Of a DNA stretch of 64,000 nt, positions 57,075 through 64,000 are shown one piece after another. The first letter of the stretch is position 1, and every line of letters begins with the position of its first letter. The stretch is taken from contig MAAO01000007.1 in NCBI GenBank assembly GCA_002163155.1, forward strand, positions 62,001-126,000, given 5' to 3'. The position numbers and the translations under genes were made by a program. Under the pieces are notes generated by a model. The model saw only the letters and a program-made list of their open reading frames with translations. It had not been told where the DNA came from and ran no database searches. This DNA is from Halobacteriovorax marinus. Lineage in GTDB: Bacteria; Bdellovibrionota; Bacteriovoracia; Bacteriovoracales; Bacteriovoracaceae.

Positions 57075-59375
57075 ATGGTTCAAGATTATGCAAGAAATCA
57101 GCTATTAGGCGTCTGTCATAAGTTACTCATTCTAAAGGAAGCGAAGTTAGATACGGACTTCTGTGAAGTTATAGGATTTGTTATTGGAGCTCAGGGCAGA
57201 AGTCATATTGTCAGTAAACTGCTAGAGGACTTGGTAAGACTAAAACGAGGAGAGGCTTCTGTTCATCAAATTTTTTTAGATAGCGATACCAGTGATCGAA
57301 GTGTTCACAGGGCCATACAACATTCAAATTGGATGGGTCTTATTCACGAAACTTCTGAGAGTATGGTCAAAATAGCAAAAGATATTCACAAAGAATTTTT
57401 CAAAAAAAGTGGTAACTTAAATGCAGTTTCAAGAAAGGGTCTCAAGCACTTCATCGGTGAAGAAGACTTTGGATACTTTATTGATTCATTGGTAGATATT
57501 TCAATATTCAACTCTTTTGGTATACGCGAGCTCTTTCTAAGAGAGATAGACCAGTTGGTAAAAGAAGTAGATATAACTCATTATAAGTATCCCAAACAGT
57601 TTGAACGACTCTCAGAGGTCTTCGAATTAAATGAAGTTCAAAAAAATCTTCTCTACTTTTATTATCTCTCAGAAACAATTGAGCCTCTTGAAGACTTTAT
57701 TCGTAGAACTTCTCTAGACTATAGGGAGAGAAAGAAGGCCTCTCTAGCATTTTCTAAAATCTTAAAGATATCCCATTCCAAGATAAAGAAGGAGCTGAGA
57801 TCAAATTCAAAACTCTGTCAGGCAATGCTGCTTGAAATTGATGAGAATGATATTAGTCTCTCTGATCATATCTGTGACTTTCTGCAAAATGATGATGAGG
57901 ATAGTGATATTTTCAGCTTCTTCTTTGAAAAAGCTGACGTATCTAATTCTCTGGCGGTTGAAAATCACAGACTTAAGAAGGAGGAAGTAGATGCCTTTAA
58001 GTTTCTTCTAAAATGTAGCAAGGGATCAAACCATCTTCTCTACGGGGCGCCAGGAACTGGTAAGACCGAGTTTACTAAAAGTATTGGTCGTAAGCTGGGA
58101 GTTGATGTCTACATGATTAAAACCCATGACTCAGACTCAGGCGATATGCTTAAAGAGAAGAGGTCTGCACTTATGGCCGCCAAGAGCATGCTCTCAAAGA
58201 ATTCAATTCTCGTCATTGATGAAGCGGAAGAAATTCTAGGCTCTGGTTCTAGCGCTTTCTATAAAGACAAGAGTGATCATAAGGCATGGTTAAATACTTA
58301 TCTTGAGGATCATTCTATTAATATCGTATGGATTACAAATGATATGACAATGCATCCTTCCACCAAGAGAAGGTTTGATTTAGCTGTGTGTTTTGAGTCT
58401 TTCTCTCGTAAACAACGAGTATCTGCCCTTAAAAATATCCAGGCGAGCGCAAATCTAGAACTCTTTAGTCAGGATGAGCTAGAAGTGATTGCCAAGGATT
58501 ACTCTCTCGACCCAGGAGCCTTGAATCTCTCTTTTCAAAAGATGGGAGCTTTGGCCGATGAACGAGTGAATAAGAAGAATATCATCTACACCCTTTTGAA
58601 TTCTCAAATGAAACTACTAAAGGGGAGAGAAGTGAGCGAGAAACCACTAGAGACATTTTATAATCCAAACTTTGTGAACACTTCGCTAGAGGAGAGTGAA
58701 ATCATTGCAACCGTTAAGCGTTTCTACGAAGAAGGGGATTCCATTAGAAATCTCTGTGTTCTCTTTCAGGGAGTTCCTGGAACTGGGAAAACTGAATACG
58801 CAAAGTACATATCTGAAGCTCTTGAAAAGAATATGAACGTAAAAAGAGCTTCTGACATTCTCTCCAGTATGTGGGGAGGAACGGAGAAACAAATCGCTGA
58901 GATGTTTAGTGCTGCGGAAAGAGATGGAGACATCCTATTTCTAGATGAGTGTGACAGTTTATTTAAACCTCGCGGGAATGCGGAGTATTCATGGATGGTG
59001 AGTGAGACCAATGAGCTTCTGACGCAAATGGAGAGATTCAAGGGAGTTCTTATTTGTGCCACTAACTTTGTGGAGAACATTGATAGGGCCGCCATGAGAA
59101 GGTTTCATTTAAAGATTAAGTTTGATGACTTAAAGGCAAATGCTCTACCTCAGGTTTTTGAGACTTTCTATAATAAGTTTAATGGTGGAGTTATTTCAAA
59201 AGAAGATTTGAGCAGCTTAAAGTTATTGAAAGGTTTAAACCCTGGTGATTTCAAGGCGGTTTACAACGCCATAGTATTCACCAAGGGAATCACGAATAAG
59301 GAGATTATCTCTCGTCTTAAGGATGAAATCTCTTACAAGGTGAAGAGAAGTCCTATGGGGCTTATGGGGGTGTAA
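57075..59375 (+). CDS. Double-AAA+ ATPase
   Basis: A 766-residue protein with two ATPase modules. The first has Walker A YGAPGTGKTE near residue 323 and LVIDEAEEIL near 378; the second has QGVPGTGKTEYAKY near 565 and ILFLDECDSLF near 619, the second being the more canonical. The N-terminal 300 residues are helical and unrecognised. Two-ring AAA proteins of this type unfold or remodel protein or nucleic-acid complexes. An AGAGG site precedes the ATG, and the following gene starts one base after its stop. Position beside WYL and AddAB-like genes suggests a defence or repair machine. Confidence 0.82.
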   Translation: MVQDYARNQLLGVCHKLLILKEAKLDTDFCEVIGFVIGAQGRSHIVSKLLEDLVRLKRGEASVHQIFLDSDTSDRSVHRAIQHSNWMGLIHETSESMVKIAKDIHKEFFKKSGNLNAVSRKGLKHFIGEEDFGYFIDSLVDISIFNSFGIRELFLREIDQLVKEVDITHYKYPKQFERLSEVFELNEVQKNLLYFYYLSETIEPLEDFIRRTSLDYRERKKASLAFSKILKISHSKIKKELRSNSKLCQAMLLEIDENDISLSDHICDFLQNDDEDSDIFSFFFEKADVSNSLAVENHRLKKEEVDAFKFLLKCSKGSNHLLYGAPGTGKTEFTKSIGRKLGVDVYMIKTHDSDSGDMLKEKRSALMAAKSMLSKNSILVIDEAEEILGSGSSAFYKDKSDHKAWLNTYLEDHSINIVWITNDMTMHPSTKRRFDLAVCFESFSRKQRVSALKNIQASANLELFSQDELEVIAKDYSLDPGALNLSFQKMGALADERVNKKNIIYTLLNSQMKLLKGREVSEKPLETFYNPNFVNTSLEESEIIATVKRFYEEGDSIRNLCVLFQGVPGTGKTEYAKYISEALEKNMNVKRASDILSSMWGGTEKQIAEMFSAAERDGDILFLDECDSLFKPRGNAEYSWMVSETNELLTQMERFKGVLICATNFVENIDRAAMRRFHLKIKFDDLKANALPQVFETFYNKFNGGVISKEDLSSLKLLKGLNPGDFKAVYNAIVFTKGITNKEIISRLKDEISYKVKRSPMGLMGV

Positions 59376-60128
59376 ATGAATAGTTTAAAAACACTAGCGA
59401 GGTTTGAATCATTCTATATTGAGACTAAACCTCTAGAAAATTCAATGTATTTTAGAGATGCACTTAATTTTGATAAGAATGAAGAGGTACATGATTTCTT
59501 CCAATGGTTATTTCCCATTGATACAATTTCTGAGTTTAATAAGTCAGTTCCTCTTTTTGATGAAACGATTAAATTCTTTTTAACCACAAACTCTCTGGCT
59601 CGAGCAAATTTTCATGTGGCTCTTGAGAGTTTTAAGTGTTTCTTAGATGGGCACGAACTCTGGCCCTCAGTTATGGACCATAATAACTTACGGGTGACGA
59701 GGGTCTTAAAGTGCTTAAGACTTTTACATAAGTACGATGAACTCTATGATTTCTACCGCTTCATTCTCTGTGAAATTGCTATAAATGAGGACTCCTTCTC
59801 ATTAAATACATTGGATCACTGGAGATCGGCGACTTTTGAAAAGACTATCTTTCTATGTGTCGATGATTTGAAGATGAGAGAAGAAGTGGTCGATTTTCTT
59901 AAATGTCATCTGCCGGACCACTGGGTGATCAATCTTCAAAGAAATGCAGTTTCAAAATTCTTGGCCCTAAATGAGCCAATTTTTACCAATGCGGAGTCAA
60001 ATCAGATCATAAGTGGGGTTGATTGGCAGAATCTTGAATTCTTCAATAGAGGCCGAGTATTTAAGTTAAGTGAATTAATGCGTACGGATAACCCCTACAT
60101 GCTGGATAAGATTCGTCATTGGTACTAG
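59376..60128 (+). CDS. Hypothetical protein coupled to the double-AAA gene
   Basis: A 250-residue, helical cytoplasmic protein (MNSLKTLARFESFYIETKP...). It begins directly after the AAA stop with no gap, so the two are probably produced in a fixed ratio and may interact. No domain recognised. It contains hydrophobic helices with Trp/His residues (ELWPSVMDHNNLRVTRVLKCLRLL), without a membrane segment. It is followed 85 bp later by the AddB-like gene. Confidence 0.7.
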   Translation: MNSLKTLARFESFYIETKPLENSMYFRDALNFDKNEEVHDFFQWLFPIDTISEFNKSVPLFDETIKFFLTTNSLARANFHVALESFKCFLDGHELWPSVMDHNNLRVTRVLKCLRLLHKYDELYDFYRFILCEIAINEDSFSLNTLDHWRSATFEKTIFLCVDDLKMREEVVDFLKCHLPDHWVINLQRNAVSKFLALNEPIFTNAESNQIISGVDWQNLEFFNRGRVFKLSELMRTDNPYMLDKIRHWY

Positions 60129-60213
60129 TTGCAGAGGAAGAAATATCAAGAAAAATTGACTATAAAATTCATTCAATATTCCGATAAGTATTGGAATTCA
60201 TAAAGTGGGTAAC

Positions 60214-62748
60214 ATGATCAAAAGAACTTATATAGTAAGCTCAAGCATTGCGATGTCAAAAAGGTATTGTAGGGAAAATAAGAATATTGGTTTTATTCCA
60301 ACAACCCTAAATCATCTTGTGACAGAACTCTATAACCATCCTGTATTTTTCATGGAAAATGAAAAGACTGCAGTTTTAAATCAACATCAGCAAGATTTAA
60401 ATCTTTGTAAAATTCATCAGAGTTTAAATACTGATAACTACTTCTATGAGGCGATGAAGATTCGCGGTAATCGGGGCTTGGTCTTAAAGGCCTTGCTTGA
60501 ATTAAAGTTAAGTCTAAATGGTGCGGATCTATCTGGTCTTAAATTAACTGATAAGAGAAAGACCAGTTCACTGATAGAACTCTACCAGGCCTATGAAAAA
60601 GAGGGCGCATTTGATTATTCAAAAATGCTCTTCTCAGTTATTGAGAGAGTAAAGACATCAAAGTACGATACCATTTTACAGGATACAGAGTTTCTCTTCA
60701 TTAGTGATGTAGAGATGATTGGTTTTGAAAAGTCTCTCATAGAGCTTCTGAGGGATAAAACATCTGTCACAGCTTTTGAGGTGACTAAGAGTGAGCTTAA
60801 ATTTGATGCTCTCACTTGTTCCTCCGCCATAACAAAAGCAAATTCTCTGATCTCATCTCTTAAGTGGATGAAGGATCATGGTCTGGATAGCTCTAATACT
60901 AAGCTAGTAGCACTAAGTTATGATGACTACGCTCCTGAATTATATAAATTAAGAGAAAAGCTGCCAGTGTATCTTGAACATGGAATCAAGTGTTCTAGTT
61001 TTTCTTTCTTTGAGTCATTTATGACTTTTCTCTCATCTAGATCTCAAACTTATAGGGAGCACGATCTCTTTTTACAGAAGCTTGAGTCCACGGTGAGAAT
61101 GAGAACGGAAGATACGTCTTATACTGAGTTAGAAAGAAAGTTCTACCAAATGACTCTTCTCCATATTAGAGACCTAAAAGGGGCCAATTCCGAGTATGAA
61201 GATATGGGTATTGCCATTGATCCTTATGAACTTCTAGTTATGGAATTAGAGGGGCTGCGCTTTTCAGCAAGTGATCTAGACCTTGAAGAGAGTGGACTCA
61301 CTCTCTCTCGAATTGAAGATGCCTACGCTCTAAACTCTTTGAATGTAGTAATCCTGGGGGCAAGCCACGCCAATTACCCAAAGAAATTAAAAATTGATCC
61401 CATCCTTAAAGAGGATGAAAGAGAGAGTATTAATAAGTCTATTGATGCCAAACTCTCAGTGAAGCCTTTCTATATTGAAGATATGCTGGATAAGCTCATC
61501 TCCAATTCTTCCGGCAAGTCATTTCTGATCTATGAGGGACACAGTACAGAGACGGGAAAACTCACCGTTCCTAGTAGTTTCTATAATAAGGTCCTAAAAG
61601 CTAAAGGTGAGGAAATTACAATTGAGAATATCTATAATCTCTGTGGTGTTAAAGAGCGCTACGTAGATGATCTATCTTCTCAAGGGGAATTTCTAAATGT
61701 CTTTTCAAATGAAGGTTTAAAGAAAAATATAAATATTCAAAATGAGAAACTCTATTCAAAAGAAATTGAAGATATTGATTACGCCATAAATGATAAGTTT
61801 AGAACACGGCTCTCAGCATCCTCTCTAGAGTCGTTCTATAAGTGTCCCTATATGTTTAATCTAAAGTCTAATCTTGGGGTTTACGCAGCTGATCTAGGAC
61901 CTGATGATAGGTCTTCTTGGTTATCTGCCACAGAGAGAGGATCCTTTCTGCATGCGGCTTATGAATTCGCCCTAATGCCTTTTATTAAATCAAAGAAGGT
62001 TTATAAGAGTTACTTAAAAGGGCTCAAAGAGAAGGATCTAGAGGAGTTTATGGAACAAACCATGAATTCTAAAGTTCAAGAAACAGATGAGCTTCTGTTT
62101 AAAGATATATCTCCTGAGATTGCAGAACACATAAAGAAAAGTGAGCTCTTAGAAATGAGAGAGAATCTAGAGAGCTTTATAGAAAAAGAACTAGAGAATC
62201 TTTCTGAGTTCTATCCTATAGAGCTTGAGTATAAATTTGCCTATACCTGGAAAGTTGACGGCACTGAGCTCTCATTCGCTGGATCCATTGACCGCGTTGA
62301 TACAGACGGGAAAGGGAACTTTAAGGTTGTCGATTATAAGACGGGGAAGAACTACTTTAAAACGACTAAAGAATACCTCTTTGATGTGTACGATAAGAAA
62401 TACAAAACTCATAAAGTTTACTTTCAACACGCGCTCTATACCAAGGCGATGCTTGAGTCTGAGTACAAGAGTGATATTAAGAGCATTTCTGCAGGATACT
62501 ACTTCTCATCTGAGCGAGGAGAGTGGGCGACAGTTTTTCATGAGGGTGATACCCCAGAGAAGAAACTAGAAGGAATTCTTAAAACATACGTGAAAGAGGC
62601 AAGTGAGGGTAAGTATTTTAAAAATGCCACTCAGTGTACCTTTTGTGAGTACAAGCAGCTCTGTGCTGGAAAACAATTAAAGCGCAAGCATATCGCTTTT
62701 CCGCAGTTAGTTAACCTTCAAAAAGCTGTGGGAGAGAATGATGCTTAA
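60214..62748 (+). CDS. AddB-like PD-(D/E)xK nuclease with Fe-S cluster motif
   Basis: An 844-residue protein (start ATG 60214, or GTG 60205). The N-terminal half is an inactive-helicase-like region. The C-terminal nuclease has SASSLESFYKCPY near residue 535, GSIDRVD near 690 and VVDYKTGKNYF near 704 (Asp, Lys of the active site), followed by CTFCEYKQLC near 807-816. Four Cys placed this way form the AddB Fe-S staple. AddB works with AddA to resect DNA ends for recombination and to degrade foreign DNA. At 844 residues it is shorter than Bacillus AddB but like Campylobacter forms. It overlaps the AddA-like gene. Confidence 0.85.
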   Translation: MIKRTYIVSSSIAMSKRYCRENKNIGFIPTTLNHLVTELYNHPVFFMENEKTAVLNQHQQDLNLCKIHQSLNTDNYFYEAMKIRGNRGLVLKALLELKLSLNGADLSGLKLTDKRKTSSLIELYQAYEKEGAFDYSKMLFSVIERVKTSKYDTILQDTEFLFISDVEMIGFEKSLIELLRDKTSVTAFEVTKSELKFDALTCSSAITKANSLISSLKWMKDHGLDSSNTKLVALSYDDYAPELYKLREKLPVYLEHGIKCSSFSFFESFMTFLSSRSQTYREHDLFLQKLESTVRMRTEDTSYTELERKFYQMTLLHIRDLKGANSEYEDMGIAIDPYELLVMELEGLRFSASDLDLEESGLTLSRIEDAYALNSLNVVILGASHANYPKKLKIDPILKEDERESINKSIDAKLSVKPFYIEDMLDKLISNSSGKSFLIYEGHSTETGKLTVPSSFYNKVLKAKGEEITIENIYNLCGVKERYVDDLSSQGEFLNVFSNEGLKKNINIQNEKLYSKEIEDIDYAINDKFRTRLSASSLESFYKCPYMFNLKSNLGVYAADLGPDDRSSWLSATERGSFLHAAYEFALMPFIKSKKVYKSYLKGLKEKDLEEFMEQTMNSKVQETDELLFKDISPEIAEHIKKSELLEMRENLESFIEKELENLSEFYPIELEYKFAYTWKVDGTELSFAGSIDRVDTDGKGNFKVVDYKTGKNYFKTTKEYLFDVYDKKYKTHKVYFQHALYTKAMLESEYKSDIKSISAGYYFSSERGEWATVFHEGDTPEKKLEGILKTYVKEASEGKYFKNATQCTFCEYKQLCAGKQLKRKHIAFPQLVNLQKAVGENDA

Positions 62749-64000
62749 AGATAAAAAAGTTAGAGATAAAATTACTGGAAGCCAGAATATTAAGGATCTT
62801 GATGCTGCTCAATTTGTAAAAGCAGGAGCTGGAGCTGGAAAGACAAGTTCTATAAAGGACCGAGTTCTAAATCTCGTATCAAAAGCTGAACTCTCACCTG
62901 AAAGAATGGTGATCATCACTTATACAACAAAAGCTGCCAATGAGCTTATGACCAGGGTGAGAGAAACCCTTGAAGCGAATCTTGAACTTCCAAACGTTGA
63001 AGAGGCACTAGCTAAATTAACAGACGGGAAGATTTCTACTTTTCACTCATTTTGCTATGACTTACTTAGAGAATATCCCATAGAGTTTTGTATCGATCCT
63101 GAGGCCTCTCTAGCTGATGAGCAGACTACTGAGATTATGCTTGAGAATTGTTTCGCTCTGATGGAGAGTGAATCCGAAGATGATCAACTAAGAAAAGAGT
63201 CTACTTACGCCAAAGAAATGGAAAGTTTCTTAGAACTACTAGTAGAGACCTCAGTTGAAAATCTTCAAAAGACCTTCTTAGCTTTCTATCAAAACCGTGA
63301 TCTTAAGCCTATTGAGGTTGATACGAGTGAACTTATAGAAATGAGCATCTTAGAGGAGAGTATTTCTAAGGGAGCTAAGAGATACTTTCACTTAGCGCTT
63401 GAGCTCTATGACGGAATAATTCCAGGCTGTGAAGACGATAAGATGTATGTGCATATGAATGAAGGGTTAAAATACCTGCTTGATTCCATGAGTGAGTCTG
63501 AATTTGTAGAGCACGTTCTTGAGGGTAATGATGGTCTTATCGTTAAAAAAGGTGCCCAGAAGAATTATTCTAATAAAGAAGTACTAAAAGAATTAGCAGA
63601 AGTCGTAAAAGAAGTTAAAACTGCTGCTGCCTACATGAAAAATGCCCAAGATATATTAAATTACAATGCTGCGCTTAAGGTTTATCCATACTTTGAAAGT
63701 ACTGTAGAGGAATATAAAGCTCTCTACGGTTTTATAGACTTCTTTGATTGTCTCTACTTGGTTAAGAAGAAACTTGATTCAGACGCCCATCTACGTTCTT
63801 TAATACAAAAGAGATTTGATGTGATCATTATTGATGAATTTCAAGATTCTGATCCTATGCAATCGGCCATTGCTTTTCACTTAGCAGGCGATGACACCAA
63901 TAAGCTCTTTTTTGTAGGAGATCCTAAGCAGAGTATCTATGGCTTTAGTCGTGCTGATATTTCCATCTACTTAGAAGTGATGGATCGCATGGATGCTATG
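62738..64000 (+). CDS. AddA/UvrD-like helicase (truncated by window end)
   Basis: The first 421 codons of a superfamily 1 helicase. Walker A reads AGAGAGKTSS near residue 30; motif II is DEFQDSDPMQ near residue 365, followed by VGDPKQSIYGFSRAD (motif III). These are AddA/RecB-like. Two adjacent ATGs (62738 and 62741) overlap the end of the AddB-like gene, with GGGAGAG in front. The rest, including a possible second nuclease domain, lies outside the window. With the preceding gene it forms an AddAB-type complex for DNA end processing. Confidence 0.9.
   Translation, partial: MMLKDKKVRDKITGSQNIKDLDAAQFVKAGAGAGKTSSIKDRVLNLVSKAELSPERMVIITYTTKAANELMTRVRETLEANLELPNVEEALAKLTDGKISTFHSFCYDLLREYPIEFCIDPEASLADEQTTEIMLENCFALMESESEDDQLRKESTYAKEMESFLELLVETSVENLQKTFLAFYQNRDLKPIEVDTSELIEMSILEESISKGAKRYFHLALELYDGIIPGCEDDKMYVHMNEGLKYLLDSMSESEFVEHVLEGNDGLIVKKGAQKNYSNKEVLKELAEVVKEVKTAAAYMKNAQDILNYNAALKVYPYFESTVEEYKALYGFIDFFDCLYLVKKKLDSDAHLRSLIQKRFDVIIIDEFQDSDPMQSAIAFHLAGDDTNKLFFVGDPKQSIYGFSRADISIYLEVMDRMDAM

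Noticed and set aside
1-64000. CRISPR arrays, tRNA, rRNA or insertion sequences
   Set aside because: No regularly spaced repeats, cloverleaf-like segments or transposase genes were found on reading both strands; a covariance-model scan would be decisive for RNA genes.

Overview
The window is AT-rich bacterial DNA from a Gram-negative organism: it encodes a predicted outer-membrane beta-barrel, several lipoproteins with lipoboxes, and many Sec signal peptides. The low GC, the repeated family 3 periplasmic binding proteins, the many ECF sigma factors and the secreted lipoproteins suggest a Bdellovibrio/Halobacteriovorax-like marine predatory bacterium. That assignment is inference; the window holds no rRNA or other taxonomic marker. 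I found no tRNA, rRNA, IS element or CRISPR array.

1-18.4 kb is mostly small-molecule metabolism and sensing. An ECF41-type sigma factor faces an azoreductase, with matching divergent promoters between them. Next come a Sel1-repeat protein, two family 3 solute-binding proteins, an AraC regulator followed by an MBL-fold protein, and an arsenic-type cluster (arsH, SigZ-like sigma, Cys-tailed flavoprotein, MFS exporter). Two promoters in that cluster share a long direct-repeat motif. The section ends with an outer-membrane protein, a large lipoprotein, a DJ-1-like protein, and a LysR/VOC/GST group.

18.5-37.7 kb looks like one stress-regulated island and is the most novel part. Eight sites fit one ECF promoter pattern (nGAA[C/T]n, exactly 15 nt, CGTCT), and an ECF sigma gene lies inside the island at 34017. 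Six of the sites lie just upstream of genes, a seventh starts the dynamin operon, and the eighth lies further upstream of that operon. The controlled genes are: a four-gene dynamin operon (two tandem dynamin-like GTPases bracketed by two proteins sharing a degenerate GTPase-like domain); an envelope set (NlpC/P60 peptidase, lipoproteins, LPP20-like protein, coiled-coil membrane protein); the sigma operon, which also has an Mrr-like nuclease candidate and a DUF697-like membrane protein; and small cytoplasmic proteins. I infer an envelope or membrane damage response, possibly linked to phage or predator-prey membrane remodelling. A HEPN-motif protein pair and a DUF805 protein lie inside the island without this promoter.

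37.7-41 kb is ordinary metabolism: an SDR/cupin pair opposite an HxlR regulator, then an aquaporin and a GNAT acetyltransferase.

41-64 kb is defence-rich. It has a single-chain type IIG restriction-methylase beside a truncated metallophosphoesterase, a divergent WYL-like regulator next to a nucleotidase operon, an EcsC-family protein and McrBC. A final block contains a DnaB helicase core without its N-terminal domain, a PcfJ-like protein, a WYL regulator, a double-AAA ATPase, an unknown protein, and an AddB-like nuclease plus AddA-like helicase that runs off the window. Three near-identical 17-bp palindromes (GTCTCA-N5-TGAGAC type) sit before the small genes, the DnaB gene and the AAA gene, and are probably operators for the WYL protein.
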